A stretch of 64,000 nt of DNA from CADEEN01 sp963816315 (lineage in GTDB: Bacteria > Pseudomonadota > Gammaproteobacteria > Burkholderiales > Burkholderiaceae_C). Each line of letters opens with the position of its first letter. The first letter of the stretch is position 1. Shown one piece after another: positions 39,753 through 50,941 of the stretch. The notes under the pieces are model-generated. The model was not told where the DNA came from. It worked only from the letters and a program-made list of their open reading frames with translations, and searched no databases. The stretch covers positions 28,341 to 92,340 of the forward strand of contig CAWFJZ010000040.1 of NCBI GenBank assembly GCA_963816315.1, read 5' to 3'. The translations under genes and the position numbers were made by a program.

Positions 39753-41347
39753 TGGCGTTGCTCATCGGCGTTCCGAAGGAGACGGCCGCCGGCGAGAAGC
39801 GCGTCGCGACCGTGCCCGACGTGGTCGAGAAGCTGATCAAGCTCGGCTTCTCGGTGGCGGTGGAAAGCGGCGCGGGTGACGCGGCGAACTTCAGCGACGA
39901 CGCCTACCGCGCCGCCGGTGCGCAGGTCGTTGCGACGGCGGCCGAACTCTGGGCCAAGAGCGACATCGTCTTCAAGGTGCGCGCGCCGAGCCCGCAGGAA
40001 GTGGCGCTGCTGCGCGAAGGCGGCACGCTGATCGGCTTCGTCTGGCCGGCGCAGAACCCCGAGCTGATGCAGCAACTGGCTGCCCGCAAGGCGACCGTGC
40101 TCGCCATCGACTCGCTGCCGCGCCAGCTCTCGCGCGCGCAGAAGATGGATGCGCTGACCTCGATGGCCGGCGTCAGCGGCTACCGCGCGGTGATCGAGGC
40201 CGCCAACGCCTTCGGCCGCTTCTTCAACGGCCAGATCACCGCGGCCGGAAAGATTCCGCCGGCCAAGGTCTTCATCGCCGGTGCCGGTGTCGCCGGCCTG
40301 GCCGCGATCGGCACGGCCGCGGGCCTGGGCGCGATCGTGCGCGCCAACGACACGCGCGCCGAGGTGGCCGACCAGGTCGTGTCGCTCGGCGGCGAGTTCG
40401 TCAAGGTCGATTACGAGGAAGAAGGCTCGGGCGGCGGCGGCTACGCCAAGGTGATGAGCGAAGGCTTCCAGCAGGCGCAGCGCGAGATGTACGCCAAGCA
40501 GGCGCAAGGACTGCGACATCATCATCACCACCGCGCTGATTCCGGGCAAGCCCGCGCCCAAGCTCATCACCGCCGAGATGGTGAAGAGCATGAAGCCGGG
40601 CAGCGTCATCGTCGACATGGCGGCCGAGCAAGGCGGCAACTGCGAGCTGACCGAGCCCGGCCAGGCCGTGGTCAAGCACGGCGTCACCATCGTCGGCTAC
40701 ACCGACCTGGCGAGCCGGCTGGCCAAGCAATCCTCGACGCTGTACTCGAACAACCTGCTGCGCCTGACCGAGGAACTGTGCAAGACCAAGGACGGCGTGA
40801 TCGACGTCAACATGGAAGACGACGCGATCCGCGGCCTGACCGTCATCAAGGACGGCACCATCACGTGGCCGCCGCCGCCGCCCAAGCTGCCGGCGGTGGC
40901 GCCGCAGGCCAAGGCCGCCGCAGCGCCGATCGCCGCGCCGAAGAAGGGGCATGGTCACGGCAGCAGCGAGCCGATGTCGGCCCAGTCGCTGGCAACGGTC
41001 TTCGGCGTCGGCGCGCTCGCGTTCCTGCTGGTCGGCTTCTACGCGCCGGCCACGTTCCTGTCGCACTTCACCGTCTTCGTGCTGGCCTGCTTCGTCGGCT
41101 ACATGGTGGTGTGGAACGTCACGCCGGCGCTGCACACGCCGCTGATGAGCGTGACCAACGCGATCTCGTCGATCATCGCCATCGGCGCGCTGGTGCAGAT
41201 CGCGCCGCCGCTCGTCGGCGTGCGCGATCCGATCGGCCGACGCTGCTGATCCTCGGCCTGGCCGTGTTCGCGCTCGTGCTGACGGCGGTCAACATGTTCG
41301 GCGGCTTCGCGGTGACGCGGCGCATGCTGGCGATGTTCCGCAAGTAG
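39752..41347 (+). CDS. pntA: NAD(P) transhydrogenase alpha subunit, two frameshifts
   Basis: About 531 residues. The N-terminal NAD-binding domain (LIGVPKETAAGEKRVATVPDV, then FIAGAGVAGLAAIGTAAGLGA) is followed by a membrane domain (SLATVFGVGALAFLLVGFYA and later helices ending MLAMFRK). The membrane-bound transhydrogenase couples proton entry to NADPH formation. The frame breaks at about 40508 and 41222; the two nearly cancel, and the expected K-D-C-D-I-I-I-T-T-A and R-P-T-L-L-I-L-G are present in the next frames. The start overlaps the TPP enzyme stop, suggesting one operon that links lyase flux to NADPH supply. Confidence 0.9.
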   Translation: MALLIGVPKETAAGEKRVATVPDVVEKLIKLGFSVAVESGAGDAANFSDDAYRAAGAQVVATAAELWAKSDIVFKVRAPSPQEVALLREGGTLIGFVWPAQNPELMQQLAARKATVLAIDSLPRQLSRAQKMDALTSMAGVSGYRAVIEAANAFGRFFNGQITAAGKIPPAKVFIAGAGVAGLAAIGTAAGLGAIVRANDTRAEVADQVVSLGGEFVKVDYEEEGSGGGGYAKVMSEGFQQAQREMYAKQAQGLRHHHHHRADSGQARAQAHHRRDGEEHEAGQRHRRHGGRARRQLRADRARPGRGQARRHHRRLHRPGEPAGQAILDAVLEQPAAPDRGTVQDQGRRDRRQHGRRRDPRPDRHQGRHHHVAAAAAQAAGGGAAGQGRRSADRRAEEGAWSRQQRADVGPVAGNGLRRRRARVPAGRLLRAGHVPVALHRLRAGLLRRLHGGVERHAGAAHAADERDQRDLVDHRHRRAGADRAAARRRARSDRPTLLILGLAVFALVLTAVNMFGGFAVTRRMLAMFRK

Positions 41348-41357
41348 GCGCACGACC

Positions 41358-42925
41358 ATGACCGCAAGCCTGGCCACCGTCTCGTACATCGGCGCCACGA
41401 TCCTCTTCATCCTCAGCCTGGGCGGGCTGTCGAATCCCGAGACCGCGCGCCGCGGCAACGTCTTCGGCATCGTCGGCATGGCGATCGCCGTGCTCGCCAC
41501 CGTGCTCGGCCCGCGCGTCACGCCGGCCGGCTATGCGTGGATCATCGGCGCGCTCGTCGTCGGCGGCGCCGTCGGCCTGTTCGCGGCGAAGAAGGTGCAG
41601 ATGACGCAGATGCCCGAGCTGGTCGCGTTGATGCACAGCCTGGTCGGCCTGGCGGCGTGCCTGGTCGGCTTCGCCAGCTATGTCGATACGTCCACCGTGT
41701 TCCCGACCGAAGCCGAGAAGTCGATCCACGAGATCGAGATCTACATCGGCATCCTGATCGGCGCCGTCACCTTCTCCGGTTCGTTGATCGCCTTCGGCAA
41801 GCTCTCGGCCCGCATCGGCGGCAAGCCCCTGCTGCTGCCCGGCCGGCACTGGATGAACCTGCTCGGCCTGCTGGTGGTGATCTGGTTCGGCCGCCAGTTC
41901 CTGCACGCCGACAGCGTGCAGGCCGGCATGGCCGCGCTCATTGTCATGACCGTCGTCGCGCTGCTGTTCGGCGTGCACATGGTGATGGCCATCGGCGGCG
42001 CCGACATGCCGGTGGTGGTGTCGATGCTCAACAGCTACTCGGGCTGGGCCGCGGCCGCCACCGGCTTCATGCTCGGCAACGATCTGCTGATCGTCGTCGG
42101 CGCGCTGGTCGGCTCGTCGGGCGCGATCCTGTCGTACATCATGTGCCGCGCGATGAACCGCAACTTCATCAGCGTCATCGCCGGCGGCTTCGGCACCGGC
42201 GGCGGAGCGCCTGCGGCGTCGGGCGGCGCGCAGCCGGCCGGCGAGGTGGTGCCGATCAGCGCGCTGGAAACCGCGGAGGCGCTGCGCGAGGCCAAGAACG
42301 TCGTCATCGTGCCCGGCTACGGCATGGCGGTGGCGCAGGCGCAGCACATGGTGTGCGACATCACCAAGTACCTGCGCGACAAGGGCGTCAACGTGCGCTT
42401 CGGCATCCACCCGGTGGCCGGCCGCATGCCCGGCCACATGAACGTGCTGCTGGCCGAAGCCAAGGTGCCCTACGACATCGTGCTCGAGATGGACGAGATC
42501 AACGAGGACTTCCCTGCCACCGACGTGTCGATGGTCATCGGCGCCAACGACATCGTCAACCCGGCCGCGCAGGAAGACCCGGCGAGCCCGATCGCCGGCA
42601 TGCCGGTGCTCGAAGTGTGGAAGGCCAAGACCTCGATCGTCATGAAGCGCAGCATGGCGTCGGGCTACGCCGGCGTGGACAATCCGCTCTTCTACAAGGA
42701 CAACAACCGCATGCTGTTCGGCGATGCCAAGAAGATGCTCGAAGAGGTGCGCGCCGCGCTGGTCGCCTCAGTCGGACCCCAGCCTCTCTCCCCGCGTCGC
42801 CAGTGGACGAAGCCTTCGTGCCGCACGCCAAAGGCTTCGACAGCAGGCCCTTCGCGACTGGGGACGGAGCGACAAGGGGCGGGGACAGTCAACAGCCGCC
42901 GGCGAGCAGAAACCAGACCAATGAC

Positions 42926-42929
<4 letters not shown>
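41358..42929 (+). CDS. pntB: NAD(P) transhydrogenase beta subunit with altered C-terminus
   Basis: A 523-residue protein. Nine or so membrane helices precede the NADPH-binding domain (VIVPGYGMAVAQAQH, GIHPVAGRMPGHMNVLL, GANDIVNPAA, MKRSMASGYAGVDNPLF). Normal PntB ends soon after EVRAAL; here the frame runs on for about 55 residues through a decayed copy of the REP-like repeat (42808-42880), giving a Ser/Arg/Pro-rich tail. The natural stop was evidently lost when the repeat arrived or by an indel. The stop overlaps the acyl-CoA dehydrogenase start (ATGA). Confidence 0.9.
42808..42880. repeat. Decayed REP-like repeat (copy 3) inside the pntB 3' end
   Basis: Contains CCTTCGTGCCGCACGCC and AAGGCTTCGACAG as in the arrays at 25.5 and 34.2 kb, followed by a downstream ACAAGGGGCG-like segment also found after copy 2 near 34288. 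Only the inner part of the palindrome survives. It is translated as the unusual tail of PntB. Confidence 0.6.
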
Positions 42930-44104
<1,175 letters not shown>

Positions 44105-44110
44105 CCGCGC

Positions 44111-44410
44111 CTACTTCAGCGTCAACACCCAGTCGGCAAGCGTCTTGGCCTGCTCGGGCGTCACGTCGTTGGCAGGCATCGGCACCTGACCCCACGCGCC
44201 GACGCCGCCTTTCTTTATCTTGTCGGCGAGCATCGCGGCGGCGTCCTTCTGACCGGCGTACTTGGCGGCTATTTCCTTCAACGCGGGACCGAGCACCTTC
44301 TCGCCCACGGCATGGCAGGCCAGGCAGTTCTTCGACTCCGCCAGTTTCTTGTCGGCCAGCGCCGGCAGCGCAGCGCAAGCCGCAAGCACAAGAATGGCAA
44401 GGTTCTTCAT
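44111..44410 (-). CDS. Class I cytochrome c (c551/c552 type)
   Basis: A 99-residue periplasmic cytochrome: a signal peptide ending ALPALA, the heme site in KNCLACHAVGEKVLGPALK, and the distal Met in VPMPANDVTPEQA. Size and pattern are those of small electron-carrier cytochromes c551/c552. It is convergent with the acyl-CoA dehydrogenase and lies downstream of phaC on the minus strand. It may take electrons from the PQQ dehydrogenase at 51.6 kb or serve the cbb3 oxidase or NirK. Confidence 0.92.
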   Translation of the reverse strand: MKNLAILVLAACAALPALADKKLAESKNCLACHAVGEKVLGPALKEIAAKYAGQKDAAAMLADKIKKGGVGAWGQVPMPANDVTPEQAKTLADWVLTLK

Positions 44411-44422
44411 CGCAATCTCCTC

Positions 44423-45568
44423 TTACTCGGTTCGTTCCTTCAACCACTGCACGATCGATGGCGCGAGAACCTTCTGCGACTTGCCGCCGACGAAGGTGCC
44501 GATGTGGCCGCCCGGCACCGCGAGCTCGCTGTAGTCCTTGGTGCCGAACACCCCCTTCAGGCCGCGCGAGCAGGCGGTGGGAATGATCACGTCGCCGTCG
44601 GCATAGACGTTGAACACCGGCATCGTGACGTTGCGCAGATCGACGCGGCGGTTGCCGAGCATCAGCTCGTTCTTCACCAGCTTGTTGCCCTGGTACAGAT
44701 CCTTGAACCACTGGCGCATCACTTCGCCGGGATGGCCCGGACGGTCGGCGATCCAGCGTTCCATGCGCAGGAAGCTGAGCAGCTTGGCCTCGTCGTCGAG
44801 GATCTCCACCAGCTCGGTCGTGTACTTCGTGACGTTGCCGATCGGGTTCATCATCAGGAACGAGAAACCGACCATCGCACCCGGCGCGCTGCCCATCGTA
44901 TCGACCATCAGGTCGATGTCTTGCGGCGTCAGCGAGCGTGCCCACAGGTTCATGTAGCCGGCGCCATCTTCGGGGCTCTTCTTGTCGCCGTGAAAGTCGA
45001 TCGGCGTCACCGTCAGCACCAGGTTGCGCACCTTCTTCGGATACAGCGCCGCGTAGCAGGTCGTGAACACGCCGCCCTGGCAGATGCCGAGCAGGTTGAT
45101 CGCATCGACCCCGGCGCGCTGTCGAATCACATCGACGCAATCGTCGAGGTAGCCCGACACGTAGTCGTCGATCGTCAGCCAGCGCTGCGCGCGGCCGGGC
45201 AGGCCCCAATCGACCATGTACACGTCGAGCCCTTGCGCGAGCAGCTTGCGCACGAACGAGCGGTCTTCTTCGAGGTCGATCATCTGGTAGCGGCCGACGA
45301 GTGCGTACGCCAGCAGCACCGGCACCCGGGCCGGCTTGTCCACCACCGGCGTGTAGCGGTACAGGCGCACCATGTCCTGACGCCACACCTCTTCCTTCGG
45401 CGCGGTGGCGATCGCGAGCTGATCCTCGCTCAGTTCGGCCAGGCGCTTGCTGCCGCGAACGATCTTCTCGTTCCACTGCTGCATCTCGCGCAGCAGCGCA
45501 TCTGGCGTGATGCGCATGGGCAGCGTGGGGCCGGCCTTGCCGTTGCCCTGTTTGGCGGTATCGCTCAT
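44423..45568 (-). CDS. phaC: Class III polyhydroxyalkanoate synthase, PhaC subunit
   Basis: A 381-residue alpha/beta-hydrolase-fold synthase. The lipase-like box GICQGG holds the catalytic Cys; the catalytic Asp lies in VYADGDVIIP and the His in VPGGHIGTF. The short length and the partner gene phaE upstream define class III (PhaEC), which polymerises short-chain 3-hydroxyacyl-CoAs. Class III is less usual in Burkholderiales than class I. Its start overlaps the phaE stop (ATGA), so the subunits are translationally coupled. Confidence 0.93.
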   Translation of the reverse strand: MSDTAKQGNGKAGPTLPMRITPDALLREMQQWNEKIVRGSKRLAELSEDQLAIATAPKEEVWRQDMVRLYRYTPVVDKPARVPVLLAYALVGRYQMIDLEEDRSFVRKLLAQGLDVYMVDWGLPGRAQRWLTIDDYVSGYLDDCVDVIRQRAGVDAINLLGICQGGVFTTCYAALYPKKVRNLVLTVTPIDFHGDKKSPEDGAGYMNLWARSLTPQDIDLMVDTMGSAPGAMVGFSFLMMNPIGNVTKYTTELVEILDDEAKLLSFLRMERWIADRPGHPGEVMRQWFKDLYQGNKLVKNELMLGNRRVDLRNVTMPVFNVYADGDVIIPTACSRGLKGVFGTKDYSELAVPGGHIGTFVGGKSQKVLAPSIVQWLKERTE

Positions 45569-46626
45569 GTCGAAGCGGCCTTTCGTGCGGCCTTGCGGGC
45601 GGCGGGAACCTTCGCGGCCGCCTTGCGCGCGGCGGGCTTCTTGGCAGGCGCGTTGCGAGCGGCACGCTGGCGCACCCCAGCCGGCAACGCCTCGACCTCG
45701 CTCGCCTGCGGTTTGCGCAGCCGGCGCAGTTCGCGTTTCAACTCCTGGATCTCGCGAAACGCCTCATCGACTTCGGCGCGCGTCGGCATGTTCAGCGCTT
45801 GGCTCGCGATCGCCACCACGCGCTGCTGCTGCGCGCGCGATCGCGTGGCGGTGCGCACCAAGCGCGCCGCCGCATCGAGCGCGCCCGGCGCCTGCATGTC
45901 GTTGTGCATCGACTCGTCGGCCACGCGAGCCCACAGCCGCACGAGGGTCTTGACGGAATCGACCCACTCGCCGCGCCGCCCCATGTTCGTCAACTGCGTC
46001 ATCAACGCATCGTTGCCCTTGGCGAGTGCACCAGCGACAAGACCGAGATATTCGGCCTGGGCTTGGCGGTGCGCCATCGCTGCGGCCGCCATGTCGCGCA
46101 GCGCCTGCTGCAACTCGCGCGAACTGGCCAGGCCGAACGCGTCGGCGAGTCCGCCATAGGTTCGCTCGAGGTTCAGCGACAGCGGCTTCATCACTTCCGA
46201 CAGCGCCGCCAGCGGCGCGCTCGCCCAGCCCGCACCGAGCGCACCGGCGAGGCCGGGCTGCCCCGACAGCGCCTGGCTCATCGTGCTCAGCCGGTCGGTC
46301 AGCTCGCCCATGCGGCCTTGCAGCGACTGCTCGAGCCAGTCGAACGCCTGGCCGGGATGGTTCTGCGCCAGCGCGTCGAACAGCGCTTCGTACAGCGGCT
46401 TGACCAGGCGCTGCGTCAGACCGAGCGCCTGCGACATCTGGCCCATCAACGGGCTGGTCTGCAACGGCGGCGCGCCGCCGTTCGACACCGGCGACCGCCG
46501 CGTGCTCACCGTTCGCCGGCGCCAGTGCCGACAGGAAGTTCGGCAGCGCGTCGAACCACCACCGATACAGCGGATCGGACCCCTCGGCCCAGGCCTGGAA
46601 TGCGTGTTGTTGTTGTTGTCGTTCAT
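45565..46626 (-). CDS. phaE: Class III PHA synthase subunit PhaE, with compensating frameshifts
   Basis: About 353 residues, largely helical (LGLTQRLVKPLYEALFDALA; later a heptad-rich RAEVDEAFREIQELKRELRRL), matching PhaE, the partner that activates PhaC. Between about 46605 and 46485 the given frame is nonsense (Arg/Cys-rich), while the +1 frame reads F-Q-A-W-A-E-G-S-D-P-L-Y-R-W-W, the expected PhaE N-terminus: two opposite indels are likely. The C-terminus carries a Lys/Ala/Pro-rich tail (AKKPAARKAAAKVPAARK) like histone H1 or PhaF phasins, unusual for PhaE. Its start overlaps the SDR stop. Confidence 0.85.
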   Translation of the reverse strand: MNDNNNNTHSRPGPRGPIRCIGGGSTRCRTSCRHWRRRTVSTRRSPVSNGGAPPLQTSPLMGQMSQALGLTQRLVKPLYEALFDALAQNHPGQAFDWLEQSLQGRMGELTDRLSTMSQALSGQPGLAGALGAGWASAPLAALSEVMKPLSLNLERTYGGLADAFGLASSRELQQALRDMAAAAMAHRQAQAEYLGLVAGALAKGNDALMTQLTNMGRRGEWVDSVKTLVRLWARVADESMHNDMQAPGALDAAARLVRTATRSRAQQQRVVAIASQALNMPTRAEVDEAFREIQELKRELRRLRKPQASEVEALPAGVRQRAARNAPAKKPAARKAAAKVPAARKAARKAAST

Positions 46627-47414
46627 GCGTTCACAACCCGCTGACGAGATGGCCCGCCGTCCACCGCGAGCACGGCGCCGGTCATGTGGCGGCCGGCGTC
46701 GCTGGCCAACAGCAGCAGCGGCCCGTCGAGGTCTTGGAGCTGGCCGAAGCGCCGCGTCGGGATGCGCGCGCGCAGCTTCTCGCCGGCCTCGCTCTCGAGG
46801 AACTCGCGGTTCAGATCGGTCGTCACGTAGCCGGGCAGGATGGCGTTGACGCGGATGCCGTAGCGCGCCAATTCGAGCGCCATCGCCTTGGTCGCCTGCA
46901 CGAGCCCGGCCTTCGACACGGCGTACGGCGCCACGCCGCCGGCCACGCGCTCGCCGAGGATCGACGCGATGTTGATCAGGCTGCCCGGTTTTTTGGCCGC
47001 AACGAGACGCCGCGCCGCCTCCTGCGCCACCATCCAGCCACCCTTGAGGTTGGTGCCGACGACGGCATCCCAGTCCTCCTCGGTCTGCTGCAGCAGCGGC
47101 TTGGTGACGGTGACGCCGGCGTTGTTGATGACGATATCGGCCGGCCCGCCCATGCGGCGTTCGATCTCGTCGAAGCAGGCGGCAACGCTGGCGGCGCTGG
47201 TGACGTCGAGACTCACCGCGACGCCGCGTCCGGATGCCGACTCGATCTGCGTCAGCAGGTCGGCGAGCTTGTCGGTGCGCCGCGCCGCGATCGCAATCTC
47301 GGCGCCGGCTTGCGCGAGCGTCAACGCGAAACGCTGGCCGAGCCCGCTCGACGCGCCGGTGACGAGCGCGCGCCGCCCGTCGAGACGAAACAGCGATGCG
47401 ATGCCATCCGCCAT
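46623..47414 (-). CDS. Short-chain dehydrogenase/reductase (SDR)
   Basis: A 263-residue classical SDR. The cofactor motif TGASSGLGQ is near residue 19, NNAG near 95, the catalytic Ser in INIASILG, and the YAVSKAG Tyr-Lys pair; a C-terminal RFGQLQDLDGPLLLLASDAG follows. An Arg-rich segment after the second beta strand (AARRTDK) suggests NADP(H) preference. Located in a phaEC operon, it may supply 3-hydroxyacyl-CoA (PhaB-like) or oxidise a hydroxyacyl intermediate. The ATG at 47414 has a GAGGAG site. Confidence 0.88.
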   Translation of the reverse strand: MADGIASLFRLDGRRALVTGASSGLGQRFALTLAQAGAEIAIAARRTDKLADLLTQIESASGRGVAVSLDVTSAASVAACFDEIERRMGGPADIVINNAGVTVTKPLLQQTEEDWDAVVGTNLKGGWMVAQEAARRLVAAKKPGSLINIASILGERVAGGVAPYAVSKAGLVQATKAMALELARYGIRVNAILPGYVTTDLNREFLESEAGEKLRARIPTRRFGQLQDLDGPLLLLASDAGRHMTGAVLAVDGGPSRQRVVNA

Positions 47415-47445
47415 GATGGTCTCCTCTCGTCGCGGCGCTATCGGG

Positions 47446-49013
47446 CTAGGCGCCCGATGCAGCAAACTTGTCGCGCAAGGTGCGGTGCAGGATCTTGCCG
47501 GTGGCGGTGCGCGGCATCTCGGCATCGGCCATGAACACGATCTTGCGCGGGCGCTTGTAGCCGGCCAGCTTGTCTTTCGTGAACTCGACGATCTCGGCCT
47601 CGGTGGCCTTGGTCGCCTGCGAGTGGTCGTGCAGCACCACCACCGCGAGCACGGCCTCGCCCCATTTCTCGTGCGGCACGCCGATCACCGCCACGTCCTT
47701 CACCTCGCGATGCGATCCGAGCACCGCCTCCACCTCCGACGGGTAGATGTTCTCGCCGCCGCTGATGATCATGTTGCTCTTGCGATCGACGAGGTGGATG
47801 TAGCCGTCGGCGTCGCGCCGCGCCATGTCGCCCACCGAGCACCACTCGCCGCGGAAGGCCTCGGCGGTCTTCTCGGGGTTCTTCCAGTAGCCGTCGAAGA
47901 CGTAGGCGGTGCGCGAGTACAGCTCGCCGACGTCGCCGTCGGGCACTTCGTTGCCGTCGGGGTCGAGGATCTTGATCGCGCCCGACCGGCCCATTCGCGG
48001 CCGACCGAGCCGAGCCGCTCGATCTGCTCGTCGGGCCGCAGCAGCGTCACCCAGCCCGCCTCGCTCGATCCGTAGAGCTCGAACAGGCGCGAGTTCTTGA
48101 AGTACTCCATGATCGCGAGCTTGGTGTCCTTGCGCGCCGGCGCCGACGAGATCAGCAGCTTGTCGACCGCGCTCACGTCGTACTTGGCCTTCACCGCGTC
48201 GGGCAGGCCGAGCATCATGATGTAGTGCGTCGGCACCAGCGACGTGAACGTGACCTTCTCGCGCGCCAGGGTGCCGATCAGCGCCTCGGGGTCGAAGCTC
48301 TTGTGGTCGTCCACCACCACCGGCGCGCCGGCGTACATGAAGGTCAGGCCGAAGTAGAGCGAGTTGGCGTGGCACATCGGCATCACCAGCAGCGCGGTGT
48401 CGCTCTTCGAGAAGCCGAACTCGAGCGCGGTGGCGAGTGCGATCAGCGCGTTGCCCTCGTGGTTGCGCACCGCGCCTTTGGGTTTGCCGGTGGTGCCCGA
48501 GGTGTACATCAGTGCGAACGGGTCTTCGGGCTTGACGCTGACCGCGGGCGTCGTGGCCGGGGCGGCGCCGATCAGCGCCTCATAGCCCTGCCAGCCCGCG
48601 GGCGTGGCGGCGCCGAAATGGATCAGGCAGCGCGGGTTCAGCGGGAGGTCGCCGCGGATCGCATCGACCTGAGCGCGCAGGTCGTCCTGCACGATCATCG
48701 CGCGCGCCTCGCTGTGCGAGACGATGTACGCGATCTCCGGGCCCATCAGGCGGAAGTTGATCGGCACCGCAACCAGGCCGGCGCGGGCGATGGCGACGTA
48801 GATCTCCATCCACTCGACGCAGTTGTAGGCCAGCAGCGCCACGCGGTCGCCCTTGGCCAGGCCCAGCGACAGCAGGCCGTTGGCGAGTTGCGAGGCGCGG
48901 GCGTCCCACGCCGCGAACGACAGCGAGCGCTTCGAGTCGCGCGTGCCGAGCTGGTTCGGCTGCAGGCGCGCGTGCGCGGCGATCACGTCGGATACCGAGA
49001 GCAGGTGGGACAT
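47446..49013 (-). CDS. AMP-dependent acyl-CoA ligase, one frameshift
   Basis: About 522 residues of an ANL-superfamily ligase that activates a carboxylic acid to its CoA thioester. Motifs: the P-loop MYTSGTTGKPKGAV, LFELYGSSEAGWVT, and after the break GYWKNPEKTAEAFRGEWCSVGD, DRKSNMIISGGENIYPSEVE and the catalytic Lys region PRTATGKILHRTL. The frame breaks once near 47990 (expected W-A-G-S-G-A-I-K-I-L). It lies upstream of the SDR-phaEC genes on the same strand. In the diol-oxidation reading it would activate the 2-hydroxy acid made by the aldehyde dehydrogenase. Confidence 0.88.
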
Positions 49014-49414
49014 CAGGCAACCTCCATGCTTCGCATTGCGGTATTGGCTACGACATCACAAGCGCTTTGCACAGTTGTGAGTCTTCGCCGCAACTGCGTT
49101 GTCGCCTTGGGAACGGCCCTGCGGCTCATGCGTCTCCTCCGCTTGGGTCGAGCTCACTTCGGCGCCCCAATGGAGGCGCGCAACAGCCAGAAATTCTAGG
49201 GCGAGCCGTGCCGCGCAGGCCATGTTGAATTCGGAGTGCACGCGAGCCGCACCCTGCCGCGCGAGCAGCCTTTTCGAATGCTGAATTCATTCGAGCCTTG
49301 TGCGCTTGACAAGAATAGAGTCTTTTTCCTGCTGCAGCCTGTCATGTCACGCCGCTTCAGTTGGAGTCTGGCCTGTCGGTTCTTCGATCGTCTTGTTCAA
49401 AAGGAGACAGTCGC
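49014..49414. promoter_or_regulatory. 400-bp divergent control region with two GAATTC motifs
   Basis: This gap separates the minus-strand ligase operon from the plus-strand aldehyde dehydrogenase operon. It has TTGAATTCGG near 49225-49234 and CTGAATTCAT near 49280-49289, about 55 bases apart, and a TTGACA -35-like element near 49306. No convincing gene is present. The motif pair suggests that the GntR regulators control both operons from here. Confidence 0.5.
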
Positions 49415-50851
49415 ATGGTGCGCAAGTTCGATAACTACATCGACGGCAAGTGGGTGCCGTCGAGCGGCGGGGCGATCGAGGTCACGAACCCGGCATCGCA
49501 CGATCTGCTGGCGATGGTTCCGGATTCGTCCAAGGCCAACGTCGATGCCGCGGTCGCGGCGGCCACTCGCGCGCAGCGGGAGTGGGAGTCGCTGCCCGCC
49601 ATCGTGCGCGCCAACCACCTGCGCGAGATCTCCGCCAAGCTGCGCGAGAACCGCGATCGCCTGGCCGAGACGATCACGCGCGAACAGGGCAAGGTGCTCG
49701 GCCTGGCCAAGGTCGAGGTCGAGTTCTGCGCCGCCTACATCGACTACATGGCCGAGTGGGCGCGGCGCATCGAAGGCGAGATCCTCAACAGTGACCGGCC
49801 GGGCGAAACGATTTACGTGCACCGCAAACCGATCGGCGTGGTTGCCGGCGTGCTGCCGTGGAACTTCCCGTTCTTCCTGGTCGCGCGCAAGATGGCTCCG
49901 GCGCTGGTGACCGGCAACACGATCGTCATCAAGTCGAGCGAAGAGACGCCGATCAACGCCTACGAGTTCGCCGAACTGGTGGCGCAGACCAGTCTGCCCA
50001 AAGGCGTGTTCAACGTGATCAGCGGCCGCGGTGCGAGCACCGGCGCGGCGCTGACGAGCCACAAGGACGTGGGCATCGTCAGCTTCACCGGCAGCGTCGA
50101 TACCGGCGTGCGCATCATGCAGGCGGCAGCCGCGAACCTGACGCGGGTCAACCTCGAGCTCGGCGGCAAGGCGCCGGTGATCGTGCTCGCCGACTGCGAC
50201 CTCGACGCCACCGCGAAGTTCGTCTATGACTCGCGTGTCATCAACTCCGGCCAGGCCTGCAACTGCGCCGAGCGCGTCTATGTCGATCGGCGCATCGTCG
50301 ATCAGTTCGCCGAGAAGGTGAAGGCGCACATGGCGGGCACGAAGTTCGGCGACCCGATCGTCGATCCGTCAGTGGCGATGGGCCCGCTGATCAACAAGGC
50401 CGGCGTCGACAAGATCGCGGCGATGGTCGATAGCGCGAAGAAGGCCGGCGCGCAGGTGCTCACCGGCGGCAAGATCGCCGACGTGAAAAAGGGCTACCAC
50501 TACGAGCCGACCGTGCTGCTCGGCTGCAGCAACGACATGGACGTGATGAAGAAGGAACTGTTCGGGCCGGTGCTGCCGATCCAGTCGGTGGACGGTCTCG
50601 ACGAGGCGATCGCGCTGGCCAACAACTCCGAATACGGCCTCACGTCGTCGATCCACACGCGCGACTTGAACGCCGCGATGAAAGCGGTCAAGGAGTTGCG
50701 CTTCGGCGAGACCTACATCAACCGCGAACACTTCGAGGCGATGCAGGGCTTTCATGCCGGGCGGCGCAAATCGGGCATCGGCGGCGCCGACGGCAAGCAC
50801 GGCTTGCTCGAGTACACCGAGACGCACGTCGTCTATCTGCAGACGCACTGA
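49415..50851 (+). CDS. Lactaldehyde/glycolaldehyde dehydrogenase (AldA-like)
   Basis: A 478-residue NAD-dependent aldehyde dehydrogenase strongly resembling E. coli AldA. AldA-type blocks include YIDYMAEWARRIEGEIL, GVLPWNFPFFLVARKMAPAL, DSRVINSGQACNCAERVYV (catalytic Cys in GQAC), LELGGKAP (catalytic Glu), GETYINREHFEAMQGFHAG and RKSGIGGADGKHGL. AldA oxidises 2-hydroxyaldehydes such as lactaldehyde and glycolaldehyde to the 2-hydroxy acids. The ATG at 49415 has AAAGGAG in place. First gene of an operon with the Rieske and PQQ dehydrogenase genes, which supports oxidation of vicinal diols. Confidence 0.92.
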   Translation: MVRKFDNYIDGKWVPSSGGAIEVTNPASHDLLAMVPDSSKANVDAAVAAATRAQREWESLPAIVRANHLREISAKLRENRDRLAETITREQGKVLGLAKVEVEFCAAYIDYMAEWARRIEGEILNSDRPGETIYVHRKPIGVVAGVLPWNFPFFLVARKMAPALVTGNTIVIKSSEETPINAYEFAELVAQTSLPKGVFNVISGRGASTGAALTSHKDVGIVSFTGSVDTGVRIMQAAAANLTRVNLELGGKAPVIVLADCDLDATAKFVYDSRVINSGQACNCAERVYVDRRIVDQFAEKVKAHMAGTKFGDPIVDPSVAMGPLINKAGVDKIAAMVDSAKKAGAQVLTGGKIADVKKGYHYEPTVLLGCSNDMDVMKKELFGPVLPIQSVDGLDEAIALANNSEYGLTSSIHTRDLNAAMKAVKELRFGETYINREHFEAMQGFHAGRRKSGIGGADGKHGLLEYTETHVVYLQTH

Positions 50852-50941
50852 CGAAATCGGCTTCGTCACCGCCGCGCGCGCCGCGGCGGCCGGCGCGGCA
50901 CGGCAGCAGTACGCAGATGTCGAAACCGAAAAGGCAGTGAA

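Noticed and set aside
40500..40560. His-rich segment in PntA as a metal-binding insertion
   Set aside because: The His run arises only from reading past a one-base frameshift at about 40508; the correct frame gives the normal transhydrogenase sequence.
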